Origin: Nonomuraea wenchangensis
GTDB lineage: Bacteria; Actinomycetota; Actinomycetes; Streptosporangiales; Streptosporangiaceae
Assembly: GCF_900111685.1 (NCBI RefSeq)
Contig: NZ_FOHX01000014.1
Span: 124,001 to 188,000, forward strand
Reading direction: 5' to 3'
DNA: 64,000 nt
The position numbers and the translations under genes are program-made. Positions within the stretch are counted from its first letter, which is position 1, and the number at the start of each line of letters is the position of its first letter. Of this stretch, positions 18,482 through 28,046 are shown piece by piece. The notes below the pieces were generated by a model. That model did no database searches. It was not told the origin of the DNA and was given only the letters and a program-made list of their open reading frames with translations.

Positions 18482-19785
18482 GGACCTTCGTCGAGAACAG
18501 GTACGGCCTCCTCGCGGTGGTGACCGTCGTGCTCGCCGCCCTGTACGGGATCGCCTGGATCACCCGCCCCGCCCCCGCGGCCCCGGCCTCCTCCGCCCCG
18601 CGCAAGGTGCCGGTCGAATCGGTCACCGCCGTCTGCCCCGGGACGAAGGGGGAGAAGGTCGGCGTCCACCTGCCGGGCTCGCTGACGTACGAGACCATGA
18701 AGAGCAACGCGCCCTACGTGACCGACGGGCCGGGCGCGCTGGAGGCCGGCTACACCGTACGCGTGACCGGGGGCGCGGACCGCGGCCTGGCCGGCGTGCG
18801 CTGCACCGAGCCCGCCCCGGTCACCTGGCTCCTCGGCCCCGGGCCCGCCGACGCGGACGTGGTGCTCCGCCTCGCCAACGCCGACAAGGCCCCCGCCCTG
18901 GTCGACGTGCAGGTGCACGCCCCCGAGGGCCCGGTCTCCGGCGACAAGGGCGTGGGGCTGGAGGTCCCGCCGGGCCGGCAGCGCGTGATCGACCTGCGTA
19001 CGCTCGCGCCGTCGGCCGAGATCACGGCCGTCAGCGTCACCACGATCCTCGGCCGGGTCGCCGTCTCGGCCCGCGCCGCCCTGGAGAGCGGCGGCGTCGA
19101 CTGGCTGCCCGCCGCCGCCGCGCCCGCCACCCGCGTGGTCGTGCCCGGCATCCCGGGCGGCGGCGGAGGCCGTCAGCTCCTCGTCGCCACCCCCGGCGAG
19201 ACGGACGCGGTCGTACGGGTGCGCGCGGTCGGCGAGGACGCCGAGTACGCGATGCGCGGGCGCGAGACGCTGGACGTGCCGGCCGGCGGCGTCGTCTCGG
19301 CGGACGTCACCACCGGGCTCGGCGCCTCCTCCGCGGCCATCGTCCTCACCTCGAACGTGCCGATCGTGGCCGGCGTGGTCATGACCGGCACCGGTCAGCA
19401 CCAGGACGTCGCCTTCACCGCCGGCACCCCGTCACTGGAGCTGGGCAGCGCGGTGGCCCGCAACGGCGCCGGCTCCCGCCTGGTGCTCACGGCGGTCGGC
19501 GGGGCGGCGGGCAAGGTGCGGGTCCAGGTGGTGCCGGCCAGGGGCGCGGCCGAGCCGCCGTTCGACGTTGACGTGCCGGCCGACCGCACCCGGAGCGTCC
19601 GGCTCAAGGCGCGCGGCGACTTCGCGATCGTGGTGACCCCGGTGTCCGGGGAGGTCTACGGCGGCCGGGTGCTGGAGGAACGCCTGAAGGACGGCCTCAT
19701 GCTCACCGTCCAGCCGCTGGCCCCGGCCCGCGTGTGGACGCTGCTGCCCCCGCTCACGGACACCCCGCGCGTGGTCGCGCCGTGA
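18478..19785 (+). CDS. DUF5719-family exported protein
   Basis: A 435-residue protein with one N-terminal hydrophobic helix (about 10-27, YGLLAVVTVVLAALYGIAW) and an extracytoplasmic body of beta-rich, Val/Ala/Gly-rich sequence. No catalytic motif is visible. The family pairs with the large GT2 protein in actinomycetes, and here the GTG start overlaps the GT2 stop (GTGA), implying coupled translation and a joint envelope function. The end of the gene is two bases from the convergent Rv3259-type gene, leaving no room for a terminator. Confidence 0.8.
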   Translation: MRTFVENRYGLLAVVTVVLAALYGIAWITRPAPAAPASSAPRKVPVESVTAVCPGTKGEKVGVHLPGSLTYETMKSNAPYVTDGPGALEAGYTVRVTGGADRGLAGVRCTEPAPVTWLLGPGPADADVVLRLANADKAPALVDVQVHAPEGPVSGDKGVGLEVPPGRQRVIDLRTLAPSAEITAVSVTTILGRVAVSARAALESGGVDWLPAAAAPATRVVVPGIPGGGGGRQLLVATPGETDAVVRVRAVGEDAEYAMRGRETLDVPAGGVVSADVTTGLGASSAAIVLTSNVPIVAGVVMTGTGQHQDVAFTAGTPSLELGSAVARNGAGSRLVLTAVGGAAGKVRVQVVPARGAAEPPFDVDVPADRTRSVRLKARGDFAIVVTPVSGEVYGGRVLEERLKDGLMLTVQPLAPARVWTLLPPLTDTPRVVAP

Positions 19786-19787
19786 TG

Positions 19788-20228
19788 TCAGCGGCGGTCG
19801 TCGTAGCCCGGGTCGACGGTCTCGGGGGAGAGGCCGAGCAGCGTGGCGACCTGCTCCACCACGGTGTCGTGGACCATCGCGCCGAGCGTGTCACGGTCGC
19901 GCGCCCTGGCCTCCAGCGGGCGGCGGTAGACGACCACCGCCGCCGGGCTCTGGCCGTCGGCGGCGTCGGCGCGGCCGAACGGGATCGGGTCGGAGGTCAG
20001 GCGCGGCCCGTCGTCCAGCTCGCTGAGCGGCGGCACCTCCTCCACCGCGAACTCCACCGCCGAGAGCTGTCGTTCCCAGCGGGGACGCAGCCGGTCGACG
20101 GCGTCGAGCACGAGGTCGTCGAAACGCTCGCTGCGCGACCTGGCCATGGGGACGTGCGAGGGGGCGAGCGGGCCGCGAAGCCCGCGACCGTGGCGATCGC
20201 GCCGTCTGGGACCGCGCCGTGGTGTCAC
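19788..20228 (-). CDS. Rv3259-type metallopeptidase-like protein
   Basis: A 146-residue protein related to the small zincin-like family found next to whiB2 in actinobacteria. The N-terminal RRRDRHGRGLRGPL and the C-terminal VVEQVATLLGLSPETVDP are the conserved blocks. Where related proteins read H-E-x-V-V-E-Q, this one reads VHDTVVEQ, so the glutamate expected to act as general base is Asp, and the second zinc histidine is Glu as is usual in this branch. Catalysis is therefore doubtful. GTG 20228 is chosen to include the RDRHGRG block; no good ribosome-binding site is present. Confidence 0.7.
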   Translation of the reverse strand: MTPRRGPRRRDRHGRGLRGPLAPSHVPMARSRSERFDDLVLDAVDRLRPRWERQLSAVEFAVEEVPPLSELDDGPRLTSDPIPFGRADAADGQSPAAVVVYRRPLEARARDRDTLGAMVHDTVVEQVATLLGLSPETVDPGYDDRR

Positions 20229-20465
20229 ACGGCAAGTGTACGGGGACGATCCACCCGATCACGGTACGACGGCGCCGTTCGCGGGATGGGTAGCCAAGGG
20301 GTGATCCTTTCGTACGCCTCCGCCGGCGGCCTTCCGCCGATCCCGGCAGGTGGTCCGGGGTACGTCATCGGGGCATGTGGGTGGAAAGGCTGAGACAGGT
20401 GTCCGAATTGTGGCGACACGCTCGTTAAGAGCGCTCAGATAGTGGCGCCTCGCACTCTTACCAGA

Positions 20466-20478
20466 TACGGTCCCTCCG
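20466..20478 (+). promoter_or_regulatory. Candidate -10 box for leaderless DUF3499 transcript
   Basis: TACGGT (20466-20471) fits TANNNT and is followed by six bases and then the GTG start. No Shine-Dalgarno sequence is present. The same geometry occurs in front of fbiC. Confidence 0.4.
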
Positions 20479-20846
20479 TGAGCCCCGTCCGCCGCTGTTC
20501 CCGCACCGCCTGCAGCCAGCCTGCCGTCTTCACGCTCACGTACGTATACGCCGACTCGACCGCTGTTCTCGGCCCCCTGGCGACGTACGCGGAGCCACAC
20601 TGCTACGACCTGTGCGCCGAACACGCCGAACGGCTGACCGCTCCCCGTGGCTGGGAGGTCGTGCGGCTGCCCACGGACGGCGCCTCACCCAGCTCTGACG
20701 ACCTCGAAGCCCTGGCCAACGCCGTCAGGGAGGCCGCCCGCCCGGCCCGGCCCGGCAGCGGCGAGCCGGTCGGCGACGGCGTCGAGGTCGGCCGGCGTGG
20801 CCACCTGCGCATCCTTCGCTCGGCTCAACCCAACCGCGAGAGGTGA
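20478..20846 (+). CDS. DUF3499 family protein (Rv3258c type)
   Basis: A 122-residue cytoplasmic protein of unknown function. The family hallmark is the N-terminal SPVRRCSRTACSQPAVFTLTYVYADSTAVLGPL, with a CxxxxC pair, followed by EPHCYDLCAEHAERL, which supplies two more Cys and His; together they look like a small zinc site. The C-terminal third is variable. The GTG at 20478 matches the start of relatives; it is adjacent to the HAD phosphomannomutase-like gene as Rv3258c is to manB. Confidence 0.88.
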   Translation: MSPVRRCSRTACSQPAVFTLTYVYADSTAVLGPLATYAEPHCYDLCAEHAERLTAPRGWEVVRLPTDGASPSSDDLEALANAVREAARPARPGSGEPVGDGVEVGRRGHLRILRSAQPNRER

Positions 20847-20913
20847 GACGCGTTCTTCCCCGCCGGCCGGTAGGGTCGAAGGTCGTGTCCGCGGTCCAAT
20901 CGTAGGAGTTCCG

Positions 20914-21696
20914 ATTAATCGCACGTTCTCCCTGGTCGCCTTCGATCTGGACGACACGCTGGCGGTGTCCAAGTCCCAGATCGACGAGCGGATGGCCGCG
21001 CTTCTGGCCCGGCTGCTCGACGCCGTCGAGGTCTGCGTGATCTCCGGCGGGCAGTTCGCCCAGTTCCAGACCCAGGTGCTGCGGCACCTGCCCATCGACG
21101 ACAGGCAACGTGCCCGGCTGCATCTCATGCCGACCTGCGGCACCCGCTACTACCGCTGGAAGGACGGCGACTGGTCCCTGGTCTACGCCGAGGACTTCGC
21201 CGAGTCCGAGAAGGCGGAGATCATCGAGGTGCTCACCCGGTCCGCCAAGGAGCTCGGCCTCTGGAGCGACGACACCTGGGGCGACATCATCGAGGACCGC
21301 GGCAGCCAGATCACCTTCTCGGCCCTCGGTCAGCAGGCCCCGCCCAACGCCAAATACGCCTGGGACCCCGACGGCGCCAAGCGCCGCCTGCTGTGCGCGC
21401 GGGTCTCCGAGCAACTGCCGGCGCTGGAGGTCCGCGGCGGCGGCTCGACGTCGGTCGACATCACCCGGCAGGGCGTCGACAAGGCGTACGGCATCGGCCG
21501 CCTGCTCGAAGCCCTCGACCTGTCGATCGGCGACGTGCTCTTCGTCGGCGACCGGCTCGACGAGGGCGGCAACGACTACCCGGTCAAGCGGATGGGCGTG
21601 GAGTGCGTGGCCGTCGAGGGCTGGGAGCAGACCGCGGAGTTCGTGGCAGACTTCCTCGCGCGAGAAGGACGCGACGGCGCGGTGTCCGTCGGTTGA
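20914..21696 (+). CDS. HAD-IIB phosphatase resembling eukaryotic-type phosphomannomutase
   Basis: A HAD-superfamily enzyme of about 260 residues. Motif I is FDLDDTLAVS, motif II VISGG, and motif IV VGDRLDEGGNDYPV; the cap lies between. The GGND after motif IV, the GGSTSVDITRQGVDKAYGIGRLL substrate/lysine segment and the length recall the PMM1/PMM2 family, which interconverts mannose-6-phosphate and mannose-1-phosphate. It sits where manB lies in related genomes, beside a SIS phosphosugar isomerase. The start is puzzling: no ATG, GTG or TTG lies in frame near motif I. An ATT at 20914 has AGGAG five bases upstream (20904-20908) and gives ten residues before motif I. A GTG at 20797 would overlap the DUF3499 gene by 50 bp and add a low-quality extension. 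Confidence 0.75.
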   Translation: MNRTFSLVAFDLDDTLAVSKSQIDERMAALLARLLDAVEVCVISGGQFAQFQTQVLRHLPIDDRQRARLHLMPTCGTRYYRWKDGDWSLVYAEDFAESEKAEIIEVLTRSAKELGLWSDDTWGDIIEDRGSQITFSALGQQAPPNAKYAWDPDGAKRRLLCARVSEQLPALEVRGGGSTSVDITRQGVDKAYGIGRLLEALDLSIGDVLFVGDRLDEGGNDYPVKRMGVECVAVEGWEQTAEFVADFLAREGRDGAVSVG

Positions 21697-21790
21697 TCCG
21701 CCGACGAGGACCGGGCAGGCTCAGCCCGCCTGAGTGCCGCGCCGTGGTGTTACGGTCAAGCTGGTGACGGAAAGCGAGATAGGTGAGCTT

Positions 21791-21958
21791 GTGAAGATCG
21801 ACGACTGGCTGCTGGAGATCCTGGCCTGTCCGGCGTGCAAGGCGCCCCTGCGCGCCGAGTCCGAGTCCGAGGAGCTGGCCTGCACGGGTTGCGGCCTGGT
21901 CTACCCCGTCCGGGATGACATCCCCGTTCTGCTCGTAGACGAGGCCAGGAAGCCGTGA
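21791..21958 (+). CDS. Trm112-like zinc-ribbon protein
   Basis: A 55-residue protein of the Trm112/YcaR family. CPAC (about 12-15) and CTGC (about 33-36) form a zinc ribbon, followed by the family's GLVYPVRDDIPVLLVDEA. Trm112 proteins act as small partners that stabilise methyltransferases or other enzymes; this branch is regularly found directly before the SIS isomerase gene. GTG 21791 with AGGTGAG a few bases upstream is preferred; GTG 21764 would add nine residues. The stop overlaps the next start as GTGA. Confidence 0.85.
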   Translation: MKIDDWLLEILACPACKAPLRAESESEELACTGCGLVYPVRDDIPVLLVDEARKP

Positions 21959-23061
21959 CCTGGGAGCCGGACAGGCTCGACGACCAGGCTCATCTGAGCG
22001 AGGCCGACCCCTCCGGCATGCTGCCCGCGGTCGCCGCGTCCGCGGCGCAGGTCCGCACCGGCGCCCGCGTGGCCGCCGAGGCCCACCTCGACCGGCTGAC
22101 CGCCCACGGGCGGCCGCGGGCGATCGTGGTGGCGGGCATGGGCGGCTCGGGCATCGCCGGCGACCTGCTCGCGGCCGTGGCCGGCTCAGGTGTGCCGCTG
22201 CCGATCGTGACCCTGCGCTCCTACCAGCTCCCTGGCTGGGTGGGCGCGACCGATCTCGTCATCGCCGTGTCCGGCTCGGGCGACACCGAGGAGACCGTGT
22301 CGGTGGCCACGCAGGCCGTCCGGCGCGGCTGCACGCTGCTCGGCGTGGGGCCCGCGGGCTCCCCGCTGGAGGCGATCGCCCTGCAGGCGTCGGCGACCTA
22401 TGTGGCGGTGCCGGTCAAGGGCCAGTCACGGGCCAACCTGTGGCTGCTGGCGATCCCGGTCGTCGTGGCCGCCGCCGCGCTGCGGCTGGTGAGCGTCGAG
22501 CCCGGCCTGTACGAGCGGGTGGCGAGCTCGCTGGAGGACATGGCGCACCGGTGCCGGCCGTCCAGCGACACCTTCATCAACCCCGGCAAGGCCCTCGCGA
22601 TGGACCTCGCCGAGAGCGTGCCGGTGATCTGGGGCACGTCGGCGGTCACGCGGGTGGCGGCGGCCCGGCTGACCGGCCAGCTCGGCGCCAACGCGAAATA
22701 TCCGGCGATCTACGGAGAGCTGCCCGAGGCGGGCCACAACCAGGTGGCCGTGTTCGACGGCCCGATGGCCGAGCGCGACATCTTCGCCGACACCTCCGGC
22801 CGCACCCTCCGGCTCGTGGTCCTGCGTGACGTCGAGGAGCATCCCCAGGTGACGCGGCAGCGCGAGGCGGCGCTGCGGCTGGCCCGCGACCGGGACGTGC
22901 CCGTGACCGAGCTGGTCGCCGAGGGCGCGCACCCGCTGGAGCGGATGGCCTCGCTGATCGGGCTCGGCGACTACGCCAGCGCCTATCTCGCGCTGGGTTA
23001 CGGCATCGATCCGACTTCTGTGTCGGCGATCACAGAACTCAGGGCAAGAATCTCCCAATAG
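21955..23061 (+). CDS. SIS-domain bifunctional phosphoglucose/phosphomannose isomerase-like protein
   Basis: A 368-residue protein with two sugar-isomerase (SIS) domains. The first is signalled by VAGMGGSGIAGDLLA and AVSGSGDTEETVSVA, the second by PVIWGTSAV and ELPEAGHNQVAVFDG, near the catalytic region of the PGI/PMI family. Relatives (Rv3256c position in M. tuberculosis) include archaeal enzymes that isomerise both glucose-6- and mannose-6-phosphate with fructose-6-phosphate. No type I ManA is present here, so this protein could provide mannose-6-phosphate to the adjacent HAD mutase. Whether it is active is uncertain because actinobacterial members are divergent. Confidence 0.75.
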   Translation: MTWEPDRLDDQAHLSEADPSGMLPAVAASAAQVRTGARVAAEAHLDRLTAHGRPRAIVVAGMGGSGIAGDLLAAVAGSGVPLPIVTLRSYQLPGWVGATDLVIAVSGSGDTEETVSVATQAVRRGCTLLGVGPAGSPLEAIALQASATYVAVPVKGQSRANLWLLAIPVVVAAAALRLVSVEPGLYERVASSLEDMAHRCRPSSDTFINPGKALAMDLAESVPVIWGTSAVTRVAAARLTGQLGANAKYPAIYGELPEAGHNQVAVFDGPMAERDIFADTSGRTLRLVVLRDVEEHPQVTRQREAALRLARDRDVPVTELVAEGAHPLERMASLIGLGDYASAYLALGYGIDPTSVSAITELRARISQ

Positions 23062-23101
23062 GATCCTCTCCAAGTCTCAAGCCTATGAGTGGAGAAGACC
23101 G

Positions 23102-24031
23102 GTGAGCGCGAGCGGCGGAACAAAAGCGATCATTGCGGCCCTGACCGCCAACCTGGCCATCGCCGTGGCCAAGTTCGTGGCGGCGGCGTTCACCGGATCG
23201 TCGTCGATGCTGGCGGAGGGCATCCACTCCGTCGCCGACTCGGGCAACCAGGTGTTGCTGCTGATCGGCGGCAAGCGGGCGGCGCGGGCCAGCACGAAGG
23301 AGCACCCCTTCGGCTACGGCCGCGAGCGCTATTTCTACGCCTTCGTGGTCGCGGTGGTGCTGTTCACGATCGGCGCCGCCTTCTCGCTCTACGAGGGCTG
23401 GCACAAGATCTCTGAGCCGACGGAAGTCGCGTCGCCCATCTGGGCCTTCGGGGTGCTCATCTTCGCGATCATCGCGGAGGGCTTCTCGTTCCGCACCGCG
23501 ATCAAGGAATCGAACGCGGTGCGCGGCAAGCAGTCGTGGGTGGCGTTCGTGCGCCGGTCGAAGTCGCCCGAGCTGCCCGTCATCCTGCTGGAGGACCTCG
23601 GCGCGCTGCTCGGCCTCATCTTCGCGCTGTTCGGCGTCACGATGGCGGTCGTCACCGGCGACGGCATCTGGGACGGCATCGGCACCATGATGATCGGCGT
23701 GCTGCTGGCGATCATCGCGGTCGTGCTGGCCATGGAGACCAAGTCGCTGCTGGTCGGCGAGGGTGCCTCGCCCGACGTGGAGGCCCGCATCCGCGCCGCG
23801 CTGGAGAGCGCGCCCGAGGTGGAGCGGATCATCCACATGCGCACGCTGCACCTCGGCCCGGAGGAGCTGCTGGTGGCGGCGAAGATCGCGGTCGAGCACA
23901 ACGACACGGCGGCCGAGGTGGCGCGCGGCATCGACGAGGCCGAGCGGCGCATCCGCGAGGCGGAGCCGATCGCCCGGGTCATCTACCTGGAGCCCGACCT
24001 CGACCGCCTGCGCACGCCGGCCGCGAACTGA
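23102..24031 (+). CDS. Cation diffusion facilitator transporter
   Basis: A 309-residue efflux transporter that exchanges a divalent metal (Zn, Co, Fe or similar) for protons. Six helices fill residues about 8-220, including the metal-site segment GIHSVADSGNQVLLL with the HxxxD pair, followed by a cytoplasmic metal-binding domain of about 85 residues ending in IYLEPDLDRLR. KEHPFGYGRERYF is the conserved loop after helix 2. GTG 23102 has GGAG about 8 bases upstream. This subfamily is close to proteins annotated as CzcD-like; the metal is not predictable. Confidence 0.9.
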   Translation: MSASGGTKAIIAALTANLAIAVAKFVAAAFTGSSSMLAEGIHSVADSGNQVLLLIGGKRAARASTKEHPFGYGRERYFYAFVVAVVLFTIGAAFSLYEGWHKISEPTEVASPIWAFGVLIFAIIAEGFSFRTAIKESNAVRGKQSWVAFVRRSKSPELPVILLEDLGALLGLIFALFGVTMAVVTGDGIWDGIGTMMIGVLLAIIAVVLAMETKSLLVGEGASPDVEARIRAALESAPEVERIIHMRTLHLGPEELLVAAKIAVEHNDTAAEVARGIDEAERRIREAEPIARVIYLEPDLDRLRTPAAN

Positions 24032-24045
24032 TCCCTCTGATTCCC

Positions 24046-25926
<1,881 letters not shown>

Positions 25927-25942
25927 TCCGCCGCGGCAGGCC

Positions 25943-27178
25943 ATGGACCTGAGGGAAAGCGGCGAGCGGCAGATCTCCTGGGCCGCCCGCTCGATGCCGG
26001 TGCTCACCGCCATCGGCGAGCGGTTCGCGCTCGAACGACCGCTCGCCGGACTGAAGATCGCGGCCTGCCTGCACGTCACGGCCGAGACGGCCGTGCTGAT
26101 GGGGGCGCTGCGGGCGGGCGGGGCGGAGATCGCCCTGGCCGCCTCCAACCCGCTGTCCACCCAGGACGACGTGGCCGAGGCGCTGCGTGGTTACGGGATC
26201 GGGGTGCACGCCCGCGCGGGCGTCGACCGGGCCGCCTACTACCGGCACATCCACCGGGCTCTCGACGTGGGGCCCGATCTCGTGCTCGACGACGGCTGTG
26301 ACCTGGTCAACATCCTGCACACCGAGCGCACCGACCTGCTGGAGCGGGTGGGCGGCGGCTGTGAGGAGACCACGACCGGCATCATCCGGCTGCGCCAGAT
26401 GGCGGCGGAGGGGGCGCTGCGCTTCCCCGTCGTGGCCGTCAACGACACGCGCACCAAGCGCATGTTCGACAACAGGTACGGCACCGGCCAGTCCACCCTG
26501 GACGGCATCATGCGGGCCACGAACACGCTGCTCGCGGGCCGTACGGTGGTCGTGGCCGGCTTCGGCTACTGCGGGCGGGGCGTGGCCGAGCGGGCCAAGG
26601 GGTTCGGGGCGCGGGTGATCGTGACCGAGATCGACGCGGTCAAGGCGCTCGACGCGACCCTCCAGGGCTACGAGGTGCGGCCGATGGCGCAGGCCGCGCT
26701 GCTCGGCGACCTGTTCGTCACGGTGACCGGCAACCGCGACGTGATCAGGGCCGAGCACCTGTCGGTCATGAAGGACGGGGCGATCCTGGCCAACGCGGGG
26801 CACTTCGACGTGGAGATCGACGTGCGGGCGCTGGACGAGCTGGCCGGCGAGGTGCAGCGCGGCGTCCGCCCCAACACCGACCAGTACGTCATGCCCGACG
26901 GCCGCCGCCTCCTGTTGCTGGCCGAGGGCCGGCTGGTCAACCTCACGGCGGCCGAGGGGCATCCGGCCGCCGTGATGGACATGTCGTTCTCCGCGCAGGC
27001 CCTCGCCGTGGAGTGGCTGGCCGCCGAGCGCGCCGGCCTCGCGCCCGGCGTGTACGACGTCCCGGAGGAGATCGACCACGAGGTGGCCAGGCTCAAGCTG
27101 GCCGCGGCCGGCATCGGCATCGACCGGCTGACCGACGAGCAGGAGGACTACCTGCACTCCTGGCGCGTGGGCTCCTGA
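25943..27178 (+). CDS. Second S-adenosylhomocysteine hydrolase-like protein, thermophile/archaeal type
   Basis: A 411-residue paralogue lacking the insert and the KxxHYRY tail of the preceding enzyme. Its blocks, CLHVTAETAVLMGAL, SNPLSTQDDVAEAL, EETTTGIIRL, NDTRTKRMFDNRYGTGQS, GFGYCGRGVAERA, NAGHFDVEID and the C-terminal EDYLHSWRVGS, match the Thermotoga/archaeal class far better than the neighbour. Two substrate-side differences stand out: the adenine-side motif reads HVTAE instead of HMTIQ, and DDGGD is DDGCD. Archaeal members include S-inosylhomocysteine hydrolase, so the purine preference may differ. The 16-bp gap suggests co-transcription with ahcY. Confidence 0.88.
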   Translation: MDLRESGERQISWAARSMPVLTAIGERFALERPLAGLKIAACLHVTAETAVLMGALRAGGAEIALAASNPLSTQDDVAEALRGYGIGVHARAGVDRAAYYRHIHRALDVGPDLVLDDGCDLVNILHTERTDLLERVGGGCEETTTGIIRLRQMAAEGALRFPVVAVNDTRTKRMFDNRYGTGQSTLDGIMRATNTLLAGRTVVVAGFGYCGRGVAERAKGFGARVIVTEIDAVKALDATLQGYEVRPMAQAALLGDLFVTVTGNRDVIRAEHLSVMKDGAILANAGHFDVEIDVRALDELAGEVQRGVRPNTDQYVMPDGRRLLLLAEGRLVNLTAAEGHPAAVMDMSFSAQALAVEWLAAERAGLAPGVYDVPEEIDHEVARLKLAAAGIGIDRLTDEQEDYLHSWRVGS

Positions 27179-27193
27179 AGCGGGGCTCCTGAA

Positions 27194-27230
27194 CCGCCTG
27201 AGCCGGGCCTCCTGAGCCGGGCTCAGGCGG
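27194..27230. terminator. Bidirectional hairpin terminator
   Basis: CCGCCTGAGCC (27194-27204) pairs perfectly with GGCTCAGGCGG (27220-27230) between the convergent second hydrolase and the DUF305 gene. The right arm overlaps the DUF305 stop codon. Confidence 0.7.
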
Positions 27231-27879
27231 GCGGGAGCTCGCGCTCGATCTGCTGCATGCGGCGGATCTCGGCGGTCTGCTCGACGCTGACCTCGCTCGC
27301 CAGCTCCTCGATCCGCATGTGCGAGCCGCTGCTCAGCACCTGCTCGCACATCTTGATCGCGCCCAGGTGGTGGTTGATCATGAGCTGCAGGAACATCCGG
27401 TCGAAGGCGGTGCCCTTGGCCGCCTTCAGCGCGTCCAGCTGCTCCGGGGTGGCCATCCCCGCCATCCCGTCGTGCGCGGCGTGGTGGCCGGGCTCCTTCT
27501 GACCCTGCTCGCGCAGCCAGCCCGTCATGTACTGGATCTCCGGGCCCTGGGCGGCCTTGATCCGGTCGGCCATGCCCTTCACCTTGGCCGACTGCGCCCG
27601 GCTCGGCGCCAGCAGCGCCATGTCGAGCGCCTGGCGGTGATGAACGATCATGTCCTGGACGTAGATGACGTCGGCGGCGTTCGCGGTCGGCGAGGGCACG
27701 GCGGTGGCGGCCTCGCCGGGGCCGAGCGTCCTCGCCTGCTCGCCGGGACGTCCGGGGGCGATCACGGGCGCGGTCGAGTCCGCCCGTGGGGCCGGGGGTG
27801 GGGAGGATGAGCAGCCGGAGAGCGCGATGCCGGCGAAGGTGACGAGCGTGCCTGCGATGACGTTGAGCGCGGAGCGCAC
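27223..27879 (-). CDS. DUF305 ferritin-like lipoprotein
   Basis: A 218-residue exported lipoprotein. The signal peptide ends in the lipobox ALSGC (C23). After a Pro/Ala linker come two DUF305 halves: VQDMIVHHRQALDMALLA and LQLMINHHLGAIKMCEQVL, each with an HH pair on a helix, forming a four-helix ferritin-like bundle. The region between is rich in His and Met (GHHAAHDGMAGM). DUF305 proteins are linked with copper handling in several bacteria; a metal role is a reasonable inference. GTG 27879 has GGGAGG four bases upstream; earlier in-frame starts would bury the signal peptide. It diverges from the LVIVD-repeat genes across a shared promoter region. Confidence 0.87.
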   Translation of the reverse strand: MRSALNVIAGTLVTFAGIALSGCSSSPPPAPRADSTAPVIAPGRPGEQARTLGPGEAATAVPSPTANAADVIYVQDMIVHHRQALDMALLAPSRAQSAKVKGMADRIKAAQGPEIQYMTGWLREQGQKEPGHHAAHDGMAGMATPEQLDALKAAKGTAFDRMFLQLMINHHLGAIKMCEQVLSSGSHMRIEELASEVSVEQTAEIRRMQQIERELPPA

Positions 27880-28046
27880 CCAGCCTCCCTGACTGAGGGT
27901 GTAGAGAATGCGCACTCTAAGCCAATGACAGGTGGATGGAAAGAGGGCGAATCGGAACAAAAATTGACAGTTTGGACGCTGGCTAGCGGGGCTCCGGCGC
28001 GTCAAGATGACGTAGATTTATGCTCCCTTTATAGGAGGATTCACCG
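27880..28046. promoter_or_regulatory. Shared divergent promoter region, DUF305 and LVIVD genes
   Basis: This 167-bp region is visibly richer in A and T than its surroundings. It contains AGAATGCGCACTCT (27905-27918; AGA-N-TGCGCA-N-TCT, a dyad on the DUF305 side), a TTGACA hexamer (27964-27969), and CGTCA-AGA-TGACG (28000-28012) on the LVIVD side. TAGGAGG at 28032-28038 is the ribosome-binding site of the first LVIVD gene. Confidence 0.5.
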
